Source of the DNA: Muribaculum sp.
GTDB taxonomy: Bacteria; Bacteroidota; Bacteroidia; Bacteroidales; Muribaculaceae
DNA length: 64,000 bases
Direction: 5' to 3'
Assembly: GCA_023666965.1 (NCBI GenBank)
Contig: JAMPAZ010000001.1
Location: forward strand, 46,479-110,478
Shown here: positions 9,785 through 18,126 of the stretch, one piece after another
Position numbering within the stretch: the stretch's first letter is position 1
How the letters are laid out: the number at the start of each line of letters is the position of its first letter
Program-made: the position numbers and the translations under genes
The notes under the pieces: model-generated
Databases searched by the model: none
What the model was told of the DNA's origin: nothing
The model's input: only the letters and a program-made list of their open reading frames with translations

Positions 9785-11422
9785 TTAATTTATTTGTCCG
9801 TACAGTTCCTCTATCTTAGAGGAAAGGTCTGTGTCGTTCGACAAAGAGTACGCCATAATCAAATCTTCGTTTGCCGCCTTCCGTTGCTTTAAACCGACGT
9901 TACAAAGCGCACGATAATAATAAACCTTTGCATTGTACTTAAAGTCGTCATACTTTAAAATATAATCGAGGTCTTTTCTTGCATCCGAGTAGTTATCGTC
10001 GCCCATGTATATCAAAGCTCGAATAAAATATACTTCCGGGTGGCTCTTGTCGAGATTTATGGCCTGAGTAATATCCTGTAGAGCTTTCTTGTACTCTTTT
10101 TGATCATGGTATAGCAGACAACGGTTCTTGTAGGCAGTCGCACTGTTTGGATGCGCCTTTATTGCATCTGTGAAGTAAGTCATTGCTTCTGCATTGTTAT
10201 CCTTCACATACTCGATAATTCCGAGAGCATTCAGAGCATCTTCATCTTCCGAGTCGGCTTCAAGAATCTCATTGAATATGGAAGCGGCATTATCAAGTTC
10301 GCCTTCATGCATCCACGCATATCCGTAATTCTTCTGATAGCTGTCCATGTCAAAGTTCAGCTTCCTGCGGCTCTGCGCTATGTTAATTTCTTCAAAACGC
10401 CATCCGTTACCGTTTCCGTTAACGAGATCAATGCCTTTGAGTTTCCTATGGTTTTTGATTGCAGGAAAATACATTTTAAACTTAACAGTGGAAGCAAGAG
10501 GCACAGTAGTGCTGTTCTCGCGGCTGTCGCCAAGAGTGCTCGACGTAATGTAGTACTTTTTGTTCTTTACACGGTCACGAATATAAAATCCGTTATTTTT
10601 CTTGTCAATGTCGCACCACAGTTGAGTCTCCGCGTTTAACATGTCAAGATTGGTGTAGGAAAAGTAGCCTATCGTGGCATCTTTCTTAAACTCGAGGGCA
10701 TTGAGCCGAACATTAGGATTGTTGACAGCAGGGGAATTGATAATTACAAAACCATCCTGTTGGTTAAACTTCTTATTGTTCTTTGCAAACTCATTATCCG
10801 TTATGGCATCGAGCATCTGCTTGTCAAGACGTACACCGAAGTTGATGTTTTGACCGGTCTTGCTGACGAAAGTTGCCACAGCAAGCACTTCGCCCTTGTC
10901 ATTCAGGATTGCGCTGCCGCTGCTTCCTGGGGAAATGGGAGCCGTCACCTGCAAAATGGGGCCGTGGGAATCCTCACGAAGGGCTGACACACTACCCTCA
11001 GAAAATGTCTGCTCCAACCCGAGCGGTGCACTTATATTGTAGACTTTGTCGCCTTGAACAGGCACTTCATCTGCAAAAGTCAAATACTTAAACTTCCGCC
11101 CATTAGGATTTTTAATGCGGAATTTAACGATGTCCTTCTTCTTGTCTGAAGCGAGCACCGACTCAATCTCATACTCAACGCTGTCTGAAGTGTTGACCAT
11201 AGCTTTCGTGGCATCGTTAAGGACGTGGAAGTTTGTCACACCGACACCGTTCTCGTCTATGAAAAAACCGGATCCACTTCCCGACGGCGCTCCATACTCA
11301 TCATAAGTATAGATTGTCACCGTAGCCTCTTTGGTATCGCTGACTATATCTTGCACACTCTTCTGACATCCTGCGGACAACAGAGCAAAGGCAACGATAA
11401 AAATACTAACGAACTGTTTCAT
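9785..11422 (-). CDS. Trypsin-like serine protease lipoprotein with TPR repeats
   Basis: 545-aa envelope protein. A signal peptide ends in the lipobox LSAGC (Cys19). The N-terminal half is a trypsin-fold protease: the catalytic residues are H66 in TNFHVL, D97 in KKKDIVKF and S168 in PGSSGSA, in the order and spacing of DegP/HtrA-type enzymes. No PDZ domain follows. A beta-rich middle (about 210-360) leads into TPR repeats from about 365 to 540, for example the segment ALNALGIIEYVKDNNAEAM. The protease-TPR fusion suggests regulated or scaffolded proteolysis in the periplasm or at a membrane surface. The gene appears monocistronic, with a -7 element TATATTTG on the minus strand at 11483-11476 and a long hairpin terminator downstream. 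Confidence 0.85.
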   Translation of the reverse strand: MKQFVSIFIVAFALLSAGCQKSVQDIVSDTKEATVTIYTYDEYGAPSGSGSGFFIDENGVGVTNFHVLNDATKAMVNTSDSVEYEIESVLASDKKKDIVKFRIKNPNGRKFKYLTFADEVPVQGDKVYNISAPLGLEQTFSEGSVSALREDSHGPILQVTAPISPGSSGSAILNDKGEVLAVATFVSKTGQNINFGVRLDKQMLDAITDNEFAKNNKKFNQQDGFVIINSPAVNNPNVRLNALEFKKDATIGYFSYTNLDMLNAETQLWCDIDKKNNGFYIRDRVKNKKYYITSSTLGDSRENSTTVPLASTVKFKMYFPAIKNHRKLKGIDLVNGNGNGWRFEEINIAQSRRKLNFDMDSYQKNYGYAWMHEGELDNAASIFNEILEADSEDEDALNALGIIEYVKDNNAEAMTYFTDAIKAHPNSATAYKNRCLLYHDQKEYKKALQDITQAINLDKSHPEVYFIRALIYMGDDNYSDARKDLDYILKYDDFKYNAKVYYYRALCNVGLKQRKAANEDLIMAYSLSNDTDLSSKIEELYGQIN

Positions 11423-11557
11423 GCAAAAAATGGGGTTAAAACTTATGTCGTAAAGTTATTTAATTTATTATTTGGCAAATATAGCAATTAATTTGCATAC
11501 ATTATAAAAATTTCACTCATTTTTATACTTTATTTTCAGGACGCAACAAATCCATTG

Positions 11558-13717
11558 TCAATCAACAGGTTGTGGCAATGGTTGCGGAATATTCCGTTCT
11601 GGAAGCTTAATGCCGTCGCGTTCAAGCAAAGCATCGATGGTAGGTTCTTGACCCCGGAACCGTTTATACAGCTCCATCGGATGTTCTGTGCCACCCTTTT
11701 CGAGGATATTTTTTCGGAACGAATCGGCTGTAGCCTTGTCAAACAGCCCATTTTCAAGAAACACTGAAAAAGCATCGGCATCAAGCACCTCAGCCCACTT
11801 GTAGCTATAGTAGCCGGCGGCATAACCACCTGAAAAAATATGGCTGAATGTCGAGCAAACCATGGTTCCTTCGACATCGGGGAAAAGCGACACATCTTTC
11901 ATTGCCTCCCTCTCAAACGCCGCCGGATCGTCAACCTTGGAGGTTGTTGAGTGCCATGCCATGTCGACTACCCCAAATCCGAGCTGGCGAAGGCAAGAAT
12001 ACCCCGCACCATATTGTGACGTATTTACAATCTTATCGACGAGTTTCTGAGGTATGGGATCGCCTGTCTGATAGTGGCGGGCAAATCCGTCAAGGAATTC
12101 TTTTTGAGTGAGATAGTTCTCGTTAAACTGCGAAGGCAGTTCAACGAAGTCGCGATAAACGTTGGTGCCTGACAAAGACACGTATTTAGTGGCTGCGAGC
12201 AACCCGTGCAACCCATGTCCGAACTCATGCAGAAAAGTCTCGACCTCGTATGGCGTAAGCAACGAAGGCTTCGAATTCGTCGGTTTGGTAAAATTCATAA
12301 CAATAGAGACATGGGGCGCGACTTTAGATCCGTCGGAGCCAATATACTCTTCACGGAAGTTTGTCATCCATGCGCCGGGACGTTTAGATGCTCGAGGGAA
12401 AAAGTCGGCATATATTATGCCGACAAATTGACCGTCAGACTCCTTAACCTCATAAGCCTTCACGTCGGGATGATAAACTTCTATGTCGGGGTTATATTCA
12501 AATGTTAAGCCGTAAAGTCGAGTGGCAAGTCCGAATACTCCTTCAATGACATTATTCAGTTCAAAGTATGGACGCAGTTCCTCTTCGTCGTAATTATATA
12601 ACGACTCCTTCATCTTATTGGAATAATAGCTATAGTCCCACGCGTTCAATTTAATCGGATGACTCTCGAGTTTAGATGCAAAAGCTTCGATTTCGGCAAA
12701 TTCACGTTGCTGTGCCGGTCTATAAGCTTCTGCAAGCAGGTCAAGAAGACTGTTGACATTGGCGGGAGTCTCAGCCATAGTCTTTTCAAGCGCATATTCC
12801 GCATAAGTGGTTTTTCCAAACAAGTTGGCTATCTGCCGGCGGGTATCGGCAATGTCGGCCATCAGCCCGACATTTGAATATTCGCCTTTGGTGTTGCGGC
12901 TATTATACATTTTATAAAGCTCCTCCCTTAAATCGCGTCGTGAACTATATTTCATAAACGCCATATAAACAGGCTGGGCAAGCGTAAACAGGTATTCTCC
13001 GTCGCGACCTTTTTCTTTGGCAGCCTGCGAAGCCGCTTCTATAGAGCTTTCGGGAAGACCGTCAAGATCATCTGCCGTCAACCAAAATTCGTAGGTATTT
13101 ACCTCTTTCAAAACATTCTGACCGAAACGGGTGGTCATATCAGAAAGTTTTGCCGACAACTCACGGTATTTGTCTCTCTGCTCACCCTTTAAATCAGCAC
13201 CGCTACGGACGAAAGAGTCGTATGTGCGCTGGAGCAACATCCTATCCTCGGCATCAAGGTCAAGCGAATCGCGCGAGTCAAAGACCGACTTTATTCTCAG
13301 CCAAAGTCCTTCATTCAATGTAATCCCGGTGCTGTGGCGGGACAATTTCGGCGAAACTCTGAGAGATATTTCCATAAGTTCGTCGTCGCTGTCGGCAGAA
13401 AGCAAGGGATAAAATGCGCTTAAAACTCGATTCAAATCCTGTCCGCTTCTGTCGAGCGCAACAATCGTATTGTCAAAAGTCGGAATTTCGGCATTGTTCA
13501 CGATAGCCTCGATTTCACGATTCTGAATCTCCATGCCACGATCTATGGCTACCTCATAATGCGAATTATTTATACGGCTGAAAGGTATCGTACCGTAAAG
13601 AGTAGTGTAATCGCAGAAAAACGGATTCCGGCCGTCAGCGCGGTCAGAAATGTCGGTCGAATGTGCCTGTGTCATAATTGAGGATAATGTCAGAAAGGCC
13701 AATAATGCTTTTCTCAT
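11558..13717 (-). CDS. dcp: M3-family peptidyl-dipeptidase (Dcp type)
   Basis: 719-aa zinc metallopeptidase of family M3. The zinc site HEFGH is at residues 497-501 and the third ligand is in the helix YRDFVELPSQ (E526). The neighbourhood SLSGTNVYRDFVELPSQ matches dipeptidyl carboxypeptidase Dcp more closely than oligopeptidase A. A short hydrophobic N-terminus ending near AHS (18-20) looks like a signal peptide, so the enzyme is probably periplasmic and clips dipeptides from peptide C-termini. A TATCTTTG -7 element lies 33 bases before the ATG inside the loop of a perfect inverted repeat (13732-13775). The gene is flanked by same-strand genes but has its own promoter. Confidence 0.92.
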   Translation of the reverse strand: MRKALLAFLTLSSIMTQAHSTDISDRADGRNPFFCDYTTLYGTIPFSRINNSHYEVAIDRGMEIQNREIEAIVNNAEIPTFDNTIVALDRSGQDLNRVLSAFYPLLSADSDDELMEISLRVSPKLSRHSTGITLNEGLWLRIKSVFDSRDSLDLDAEDRMLLQRTYDSFVRSGADLKGEQRDKYRELSAKLSDMTTRFGQNVLKEVNTYEFWLTADDLDGLPESSIEAASQAAKEKGRDGEYLFTLAQPVYMAFMKYSSRRDLREELYKMYNSRNTKGEYSNVGLMADIADTRRQIANLFGKTTYAEYALEKTMAETPANVNSLLDLLAEAYRPAQQREFAEIEAFASKLESHPIKLNAWDYSYYSNKMKESLYNYDEEELRPYFELNNVIEGVFGLATRLYGLTFEYNPDIEVYHPDVKAYEVKESDGQFVGIIYADFFPRASKRPGAWMTNFREEYIGSDGSKVAPHVSIVMNFTKPTNSKPSLLTPYEVETFLHEFGHGLHGLLAATKYVSLSGTNVYRDFVELPSQFNENYLTQKEFLDGFARHYQTGDPIPQKLVDKIVNTSQYGAGYSCLRQLGFGVVDMAWHSTTSKVDDPAAFEREAMKDVSLFPDVEGTMVCSTFSHIFSGGYAAGYYSYKWAEVLDADAFSVFLENGLFDKATADSFRKNILEKGGTEHPMELYKRFRGQEPTIDALLERDGIKLPERNIPQPLPQPVD

Positions 13718-13731
13718 CTATAATTATTAAA

Positions 13732-13775
13732 TTTGCGGTTATTAATCCACAAAGATACAGATTAATAACCGCAAA
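13732..13775 (-). terminator. Perfect 16-bp inverted repeat holding the dcp -7 element in its loop
   Basis: Arms 13732-13747 and 13760-13775 are perfectly complementary; the 12-base spacer contains, on the minus strand, TATCTTTG (13757-13750), a TAnnTTTG -7 match. It lies 58 bases after the stop of the envelope operon and 14 bases before the dcp ATG, and is followed on the minus strand by TTTAATAATT. It could end the upstream operon, act as an operator for dcp, or both. Confidence 0.65.
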
Positions 13776-13833
13776 AATCTCTTAAATACAAATTTTAACT
13801 CGTCAAGCCGCTAAGCCAACCATTCGCTTGGGA

Positions 13834-14127
13834 TTATCGCTTAAACAAGCGATATACACGTTGAAACTGCTTGAAAAGCTGGAATGCCAATACTCCATAG
13901 TCAATGTACGAAAATCCGCTGAACAGCTTTCGAGCCATTGACGAACTCATAATCCCTTGCGTAGTATTGCCGACCAACTGGGACGTTTGCGACAGCAATC
14001 GCTCCTTCTCTATCTCCATCTTCACATGGTTAATGGCTCTGCGATAGCGTATATCCTCCAACGTCAAACCTTTCCATTGACGAGGGGTATCACTTATACT
14101 GGCAGGCGGTAGTTTATTTGAGGCCAT
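13834..14127 (-). CDS. Conserved hypothetical protein in YtxH/holin-like operon
   Basis: 97-aa protein that I cannot place in a named family. It has no clear membrane segment. The first 55 residues are polar and basic, with a likely helix around YRRAINHVKMEIEKERLLSQ, and the C-terminus FQLFKQFQRVYRLFKR is an amphipathic basic helix that could lie on a membrane. Its ATG comes 2 bases after the stop of the holin-like gene, so coupling is very likely and it is probably a soluble or peripheral partner of that membrane protein. It is the last gene of the four-gene operon. Confidence 0.78.
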   Translation of the reverse strand: MASNKLPPASISDTPRQWKGLTLEDIRYRRAINHVKMEIEKERLLSQTSQLVGNTTQGIMSSSMARKLFSGFSYIDYGVLAFQLFKQFQRVYRLFKR

Positions 14128-14129
14128 GG

Positions 14130-14501
14130 CTAATCTTTTTTATTGGTTGCAGAATCGGGTTCGTCAAGAAAAAGTCTCGACAGAAAGCGCGCAATCGGGT
14201 CGACAAAAAGCTTTTTACTGAACAGCAACGCTAATAATCCAAGTAGAATATATATGCCCCCCATGATTATGAACGCCCACATCACAGGAATAACCTCCCC
14301 GAGCAGAAATACCAACCCCATGGATATGAAAAAGAACGCAATCAGCGCAAGCATGGCAAGCACACCGGCCAACGCTCCATGTGACATCAAAATAGTCATT
14401 TTTTCGGTAGACAATAACCGGATGTTCTCCACGTAGAGCTTCATAAACTCCACCGCACTTTTCCACGAAGCCTTCAGCTCCTCATTGTTTTGGTTAGTCA
14501 T
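14130..14501 (-). CDS. Holin-superfamily III-like membrane protein (Phage_holin_3_6/DUF1469 type)
   Basis: 123-aa membrane protein starting at MTNQNNEELK. The open frame extends 14 codons further, but the extra residues look random and run into a hairpin region, so I take the ATG at 14501. A helical N-terminus (about 5-40) precedes two adjacent membrane helices (about 45-70 and 75-100), the layout of the DUF1469 proteins named after phage holins but common as chromosomal envelope proteins. No phage genes are nearby. With the YtxH proteins and the downstream 97-aa protein it forms a likely envelope-stress or membrane-organising operon; the precise job is unknown. Confidence 0.8.
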   Translation of the reverse strand: MTNQNNEELKASWKSAVEFMKLYVENIRLLSTEKMTILMSHGALAGVLAMLALIAFFFISMGLVFLLGEVIPVMWAFIIMGGIYILLGLLALLFSKKLFVDPIARFLSRLFLDEPDSATNKKD

Positions 14502-14533
14502 TCTGTAAGAGATTGTTAAAAACACTTGTTTGA

Positions 14534-14568
14534 CAGGGAACACGCCGGCATCTCCGGCATATTCCCTG
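14534..14568 (-). terminator. Nested hairpin between ytxH-like and holin-like genes
   Basis: Outer arms CAGGGAA (14534-14540) and TTCCCTG (14562-14568) enclose an inner hairpin GCCGG/CCGGC (14544-14548 and 14554-14558). On the minus strand it follows the YtxH stop by 15 bases and a run of T (GTGTTTTTAA) comes soon after, so it may attenuate transcription into the holin-like gene. Confidence 0.5.
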
Positions 14569-14583
14569 CATTATCGACATAGA

Positions 14584-14784
14584 TCAGTCGTCAAGTTCTT
14601 GTGTCAACTTTTCCACAAGCGCGTCGACATCTGTCTCGTTGCAAAAAATACCCTTCTCGCGCAGAACGCGGCAAATGCGGGCACGCAGATCCTCGCCCTT
14701 TTCGGGAGCGAACAGCAACGCGGCTCCCGCACCGACAATGGCACCACCGAGAAAAGCAGAAATAAGTCCAAGAGAATTATTCAT
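14584..14784 (-). CDS. YtxH domain-containing protein (copy 2)
   Basis: 66-aa protein. An N-terminal glycine- and alanine-rich membrane helix (about 5-26, with GGAIVGAGAALLFAPEKGED) is followed by the YtxH signature APEKGEDLRARI and an acidic C-terminus. It is similar along its whole length to the 65-aa protein encoded just upstream, so the pair is a tandem duplication. YtxH proteins are small, membrane-anchored and often stress-induced; no reaction is known. The gap to the first copy is 22 bases and to the holin-like gene 82 bases, the latter filled by a nested hairpin. Confidence 0.86.
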   Translation of the reverse strand: MNNSLGLISAFLGGAIVGAGAALLFAPEKGEDLRARICRVLREKGIFCNETDVDALVEKLTQELDD

Positions 14785-14806
14785 ATACGGAGCATTAAAC
14801 AGTTAA

Positions 14807-15004
14807 CTACTTCTTTATTTCCTCAACAATCTCATCGACAAGCTCATCCATCTTGTCTTTTCTTAGTGAGATGCCTTTTTCGCGCAGAAATTCGCGGATG
14901 TTGCTTCTTGTGTCTTCACCCTTTTCGGGAGCGAGGAGCAGGCCTACGGCAGCTCCGGCAATTGCGCCGCTTATCACGGCAAGTACGATGTGTAATGGTT
15001 TCAT
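14807..15004 (-). CDS. YtxH domain-containing protein (copy 1)
   Basis: 65-aa membrane-anchored protein and first gene of the four-gene operon. Residues 5-26 form a small-residue-rich helix (AVISGAIAGAAVGLLLAPEK), followed by the diagnostic PEKGEDTRSNI and a charged tail rich in Asp, Glu and Lys that probably folds as a helix. Compared with its tandem paralogue it ends basic (EIKK) rather than acidic (ELDD). A strong Bacteroides-type promoter lies about 100 bases upstream (15104-15134). Confidence 0.86.
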   Translation of the reverse strand: MKPLHIVLAVISGAIAGAAVGLLLAPEKGEDTRSNIREFLREKGISLRKDKMDELVDEIVEEIKK

Positions 15005-15103
15005 GAGCGTAAATCAAATTGTTAAATTATTAAAACACTATGCCACTAAAACACCCAACTATGGAAAAAGTTCTTGTGACAAGACGAAGTTATTTAACAA
15101 ATG

Positions 15104-15134
15104 CAAATTTAACCAAAATACTTTCGTGTGCAAA
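15104..15134 (-). promoter_or_regulatory. Bacteroides-type promoter of the YtxH/holin-like operon
   Basis: On the minus strand TTTG (15134-15131), a 19-base spacer and TAAATTTG (15111-15104) match the -33/-7 consensus fully. The first gene starts at 15004, leaving a leader of roughly 90 bases. Confidence 0.72.
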
Positions 15135-15205
15135 AAATCGAGAATAAAACTTCATGTCTTTCACAATCAACGCAATCAAAACCAAACAGTATCGACAACA
15201 GGGAA

Positions 15206-15811
15206 TCAATTTAGATGAGGATGCTGCGGATGATAACGCCACCAACGGTAATCATCGCCCATCTTCCGCACCAGGCCGTGCCAATAACCGTCCTCGGAAC
15301 CCGATAACACATCGACACCCTCCATTATGGGGGTAACGGCCCATACGTTTTGGCGCAATTCGTCGTCAAGCTGACCGGCATCCCAGCCACTGTAGCCAAG
15401 ATAAAACCGAACATTTCCTTCAACCGGATAACCGGCGTTCACATATTCTATTAATCTGTTAAAGTCGCCTCCGATATAAAGCCCTGTGCCAAAAATGGGC
15501 TTTGCACCCGGAATTATGTCGCCAAGGGTATGAATGAAGTACAGCCTGTCGCGCGACATCGGGCCACCGCAGTAGACAGGAATAGGTTCTTCACGCGAGA
15601 CCGAACTCACCAAATCAGACAAAGTATATGAGGTAGACTTATTCATAACTAATCCCATCGACACTTCTCCGACTTCATAGTCGACAAGGCAAATCACTGC
15701 ATGATTAAAAAAACTCTCTTTCAAAAACGGTTCAGCAACAAGCAAGGATCCGGGAGAGGGTTTTTCATTCGGCAGATCAATATTAAACAAGTCAGAATTT
15801 AACTTTTTCAT
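15206..15811 (-). CDS. algH: YqgE/AlgH family protein
   Basis: 201-aa cytoplasmic protein of the YqgE/AlgH family (DUF179). The start is taken at MKKLNSDLF; the open frame extends 18 codons upstream, but those residues are not family-like. Diagnostic segments are SPGSLLVAEPFLKESFF, HAVICLVDY, GLVMNKS near the N-terminus and the later FYLGYSGWDAGQLDDEL. The biochemical role is unsettled; in Pseudomonas the protein influences alginate regulation, which need not apply here. It is divergent from cdsA across a 285-base spacer. A near-consensus promoter on the minus strand (TTTG, 20 bases, TATATTTA) sits just upstream. Confidence 0.92.
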   Translation of the reverse strand: MKKLNSDLFNIDLPNEKPSPGSLLVAEPFLKESFFNHAVICLVDYEVGEVSMGLVMNKSTSYTLSDLVSSVSREEPIPVYCGGPMSRDRLYFIHTLGDIIPGAKPIFGTGLYIGGDFNRLIEYVNAGYPVEGNVRFYLGYSGWDAGQLDDELRQNVWAVTPIMEGVDVLSGSEDGYWHGLVRKMGDDYRWWRYHPQHPHLN

Positions 15812-16095
15812 AAGCACATCGATATTAATTGTCGTAAATATACAAAAAACTTGAGTATAGCACAAATCTTTTCATTCTTTTCTGCGTTTTTAGTAAAGTG
15901 TGCCGTCATTTTAACGGCATTGTAACGATTTCATCACAGCGACCACAATAGTCGGATGAATCGGGTCGACAAATCGCACCGAGAAGAAATAGATAGTCAA
16001 AATGGCGTAATATTTCAAAATATCATAAATTTTACGTACTTTTGACGGATAATTGCGCCACCGCCTTGGCGGTTAACTGAATAAAAAACTTATTG
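15812..16095. other. Intergenic spacer between algH and cdsA (divergent)
   Basis: No gene seen in these 284 bases. They hold the likely algH promoter at the left, a short GCCGT/ACGGC hairpin near 15902-15917, and the cdsA promoter and leader hairpin at the right. Confidence 0.6.
16037..16044 (+). promoter_or_regulatory. Promoter -7 element of cdsA
   Basis: TACTTTTG fits TAnnTTTG. TTTC at 16013-16016 stands 20 bases upstream as an imperfect -33. The leader then carries a small perfect hairpin ACCGCC/GGCGGT (16060-16073) between promoter and start codon. Confidence 0.6.
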
Positions 16096-16911
16096 ATGAA
16101 AAATATATTATTACGAAGTGCTACCGGATTAGTCTACGTGGGGCTAATTCTTGCCGGAATTTTAATCAACGAGGTATCATATCTCTGCCTGCTGATTCTG
16201 ATTTGCATACCGGCATTGCTTGAATTTTATAGGCTGGCGCCTAAAGGCTCCACTCCCAATTCCCTGGGAGTGCGGGTTCTTGACGTGGCCGGAGGAATCT
16301 CGCTGATATGCGGAGTTTGGTTCTTCCTCAACCAATGGTCGGTCTATGCATTCGGTGTTTTCCTGCTATACTTTCTGGCAAGATTTATCTCTACCCTATA
16401 TTCATCCGAGAAAGAGCCGTTGCGGGAACTACTGAGATCCATGACCGGAATCATGTACATTGCACTTCCGCTCGCGCTTTCCAACATCGCCTACATGGAG
16501 TCAAAATATATAGTCCTCGCCATGTTTATCTTCATCTGGGTAAACGACACCGGTGCATTCTTGATTGGAAGCGCTATCGGTCGGCACAGACTTTTTGAGC
16601 GCATATCGCCCAAAAAGTCATGGGAAGGATTTTGGGGCGGACTCGTGTTCTGCATCGCGGCGGCGATAGTGATGTACAATTTTTGGCCCGCGAGCTTCTC
16701 ACAGTTTAAAATCGGCTCGATGATAGCATTCGGAGTCATAGTCTCGGTGTTCGCGACATGTGGCGACTTGGTGGAATCACTCATCAAGCGCACCATCCAT
16801 ATCAAGGACTCCGGAAATATTCTTCCCGGCCACGGAGGTATGCTCGACCGCATCGACTCTTTGCTGATAGTCATCCCCGCAGTAATCTGCATGATGATAT
16901 TTATTTTGTAA
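16096..16911 (+). CDS. cdsA: Phosphatidate cytidylyltransferase CdsA
   Basis: Integral membrane enzyme that makes CDP-diacylglycerol from phosphatidate and CTP, the branch point of phospholipid synthesis. The 271-aa protein has about eight hydrophobic segments and the family signature in the last third, SLIKRTIHIKDSGNILPGHG followed by GMLDRID. The ATG at 16096 is chosen over a TTG one codon upstream. purM follows 38 bases downstream on the same strand. Confidence 0.95.
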   Translation: MKNILLRSATGLVYVGLILAGILINEVSYLCLLILICIPALLEFYRLAPKGSTPNSLGVRVLDVAGGISLICGVWFFLNQWSVYAFGVFLLYFLARFISTLYSSEKEPLRELLRSMTGIMYIALPLALSNIAYMESKYIVLAMFIFIWVNDTGAFLIGSAIGRHRLFERISPKKSWEGFWGGLVFCIAAAIVMYNFWPASFSQFKIGSMIAFGVIVSVFATCGDLVESLIKRTIHIKDSGNILPGHGGMLDRIDSLLIVIPAVICMMIFIL

Positions 16912-16949
16912 ACCACGACAAATATATAACCAATAATTCACTATATATA

Positions 16950-18116
16950 ATGAGCGACCAACGATATGACATGCGCGGAGTGTCGGCATCTAAAGAAGAT
17001 GTCCACAACGCCATCAAGAATGTTGACAAAGGACTGTATCCTAAAGCTTTTTGCAAGATTATCCCCGACTACTTAGGCGGCGACAGCGAATACTGCAACA
17101 TTATGCACGCCGACGGAGCCGGAACGAAATCGTCACTTGCATATATTTACTGGAAAGAGACCGGCGACCTGAGCGTATGGAAAGGCATCGCACAAGACGC
17201 GCTGATAATGAATATCGACGATCTCCTTTGCGTCGGGGCCACTGACAACATTCTGGTGTCATCAACCATAGGCCGCAATAAAATGCTAATTCCCGGAGAA
17301 GTTATCGCCGCCATAATAAACGGCACGGAAGAGCTTCTGTCAGAGTTGCGGGAAATGGGCGTCAGCATATACAGCACGGGCGGTGAAACCGCCGACGTAG
17401 GCGACCTTGTACGCACGATCATCGTTGACAGCACCGTGACATGCCGCATGAAACGCTCCGACGTCATCAACAACGCGAATATAAAGGGGGGCGATGCCAT
17501 AGTCGGACTGGCAAGCTACGGACAGGCATCATACGAAAAGGAGTACAACGGAGGCATGGGGTCTAATGGGTTGACATCGGCCCGCCACGACGTATTCTGT
17601 CACGAACTTGCGAAAAAATATCCTGAAAGCTTCGATGCCGCAGTGCCGGCAGAACTTGTTTATTCAGGCACCGTCGGCCTGACGGATTCTGTCGACGGAG
17701 CACCGGTCAACGCCGGCAAGCTTGTTTTGTCTCCCACCCGCACGTATGCTCCCGTAATCAAAAAACTTCTTGACGAAATGCGCCCCGATATACATGGAAT
17801 GGTGCATTGCTCAGGTGGCGCACAGACCAAAATCATGCACTTTGTCACCGACAAGCACGTGATTAAAGACAATCTGTTCCCCGTACCGCCGCTGTTCGAT
17901 TTAATCCAACGAGAATCCGGGACAGACTGGAAAGAGATGTACAAGGTGTTCAACATGGGACATCGCATGGAAATATATCTGCCCGAGGAACATGCATACA
18001 AAGTCATTGCGATTTCGGAATCGATGGGTATACCGGCCCGTATCGTAGGCCACGTCGAAGATGCTCCGGCCAACAAGCTGACCATCATATCCGAAAAAGG
18101 AACATTTGAATACTAA
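16950..18116 (+). CDS. purM: Phosphoribosylformylglycinamidine cyclo-ligase (AIR synthase, PurM)
   Basis: Purine synthesis enzyme that closes the imidazole ring of AIR with ATP. The 388-aa protein starts at MSDQRYDMRG (16950); the open frame runs much further upstream but would overlap cdsA. Family features seen are HADGAGTKSSLA near 50, the run STGGETADVGDLVRTI, and the later GMVHCSGGAQTKIMHF. It is longer than the roughly 345-aa enterobacterial enzyme, which is usual for Bacteroidota. The next gene begins 10 bases after the stop, or overlaps by 11 bases if its first ATG is used. Confidence 0.92.
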   Translation: MSDQRYDMRGVSASKEDVHNAIKNVDKGLYPKAFCKIIPDYLGGDSEYCNIMHADGAGTKSSLAYIYWKETGDLSVWKGIAQDALIMNIDDLLCVGATDNILVSSTIGRNKMLIPGEVIAAIINGTEELLSELREMGVSIYSTGGETADVGDLVRTIIVDSTVTCRMKRSDVINNANIKGGDAIVGLASYGQASYEKEYNGGMGSNGLTSARHDVFCHELAKKYPESFDAAVPAELVYSGTVGLTDSVDGAPVNAGKLVLSPTRTYAPVIKKLLDEMRPDIHGMVHCSGGAQTKIMHFVTDKHVIKDNLFPVPPLFDLIQRESGTDWKEMYKVFNMGHRMEIYLPEEHAYKVIAISESMGIPARIVGHVEDAPANKLTIISEKGTFEY

Positions 18117-18126
18117 CGGACTCAAA

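Noticed and set aside
14130-14501. Holin-like gene as a sign of a prophage
   Set aside because: No capsid, tail, integrase or lysis genes are nearby; chromosomal DUF1469 proteins with YtxH neighbours are ordinary in this phylum.
14530-15006. 158-codon plus-strand open frame across the YtxH genes
   Set aside because: It is opposite the two YtxH genes, whose proteins are clear family members, and its own translation is low-complexity and basic.
16758-16949. Upstream extension of purM
   Set aside because: It overlaps the 3' end of cdsA and is not PurM-like; MSDQRYDMRG is the usual start.
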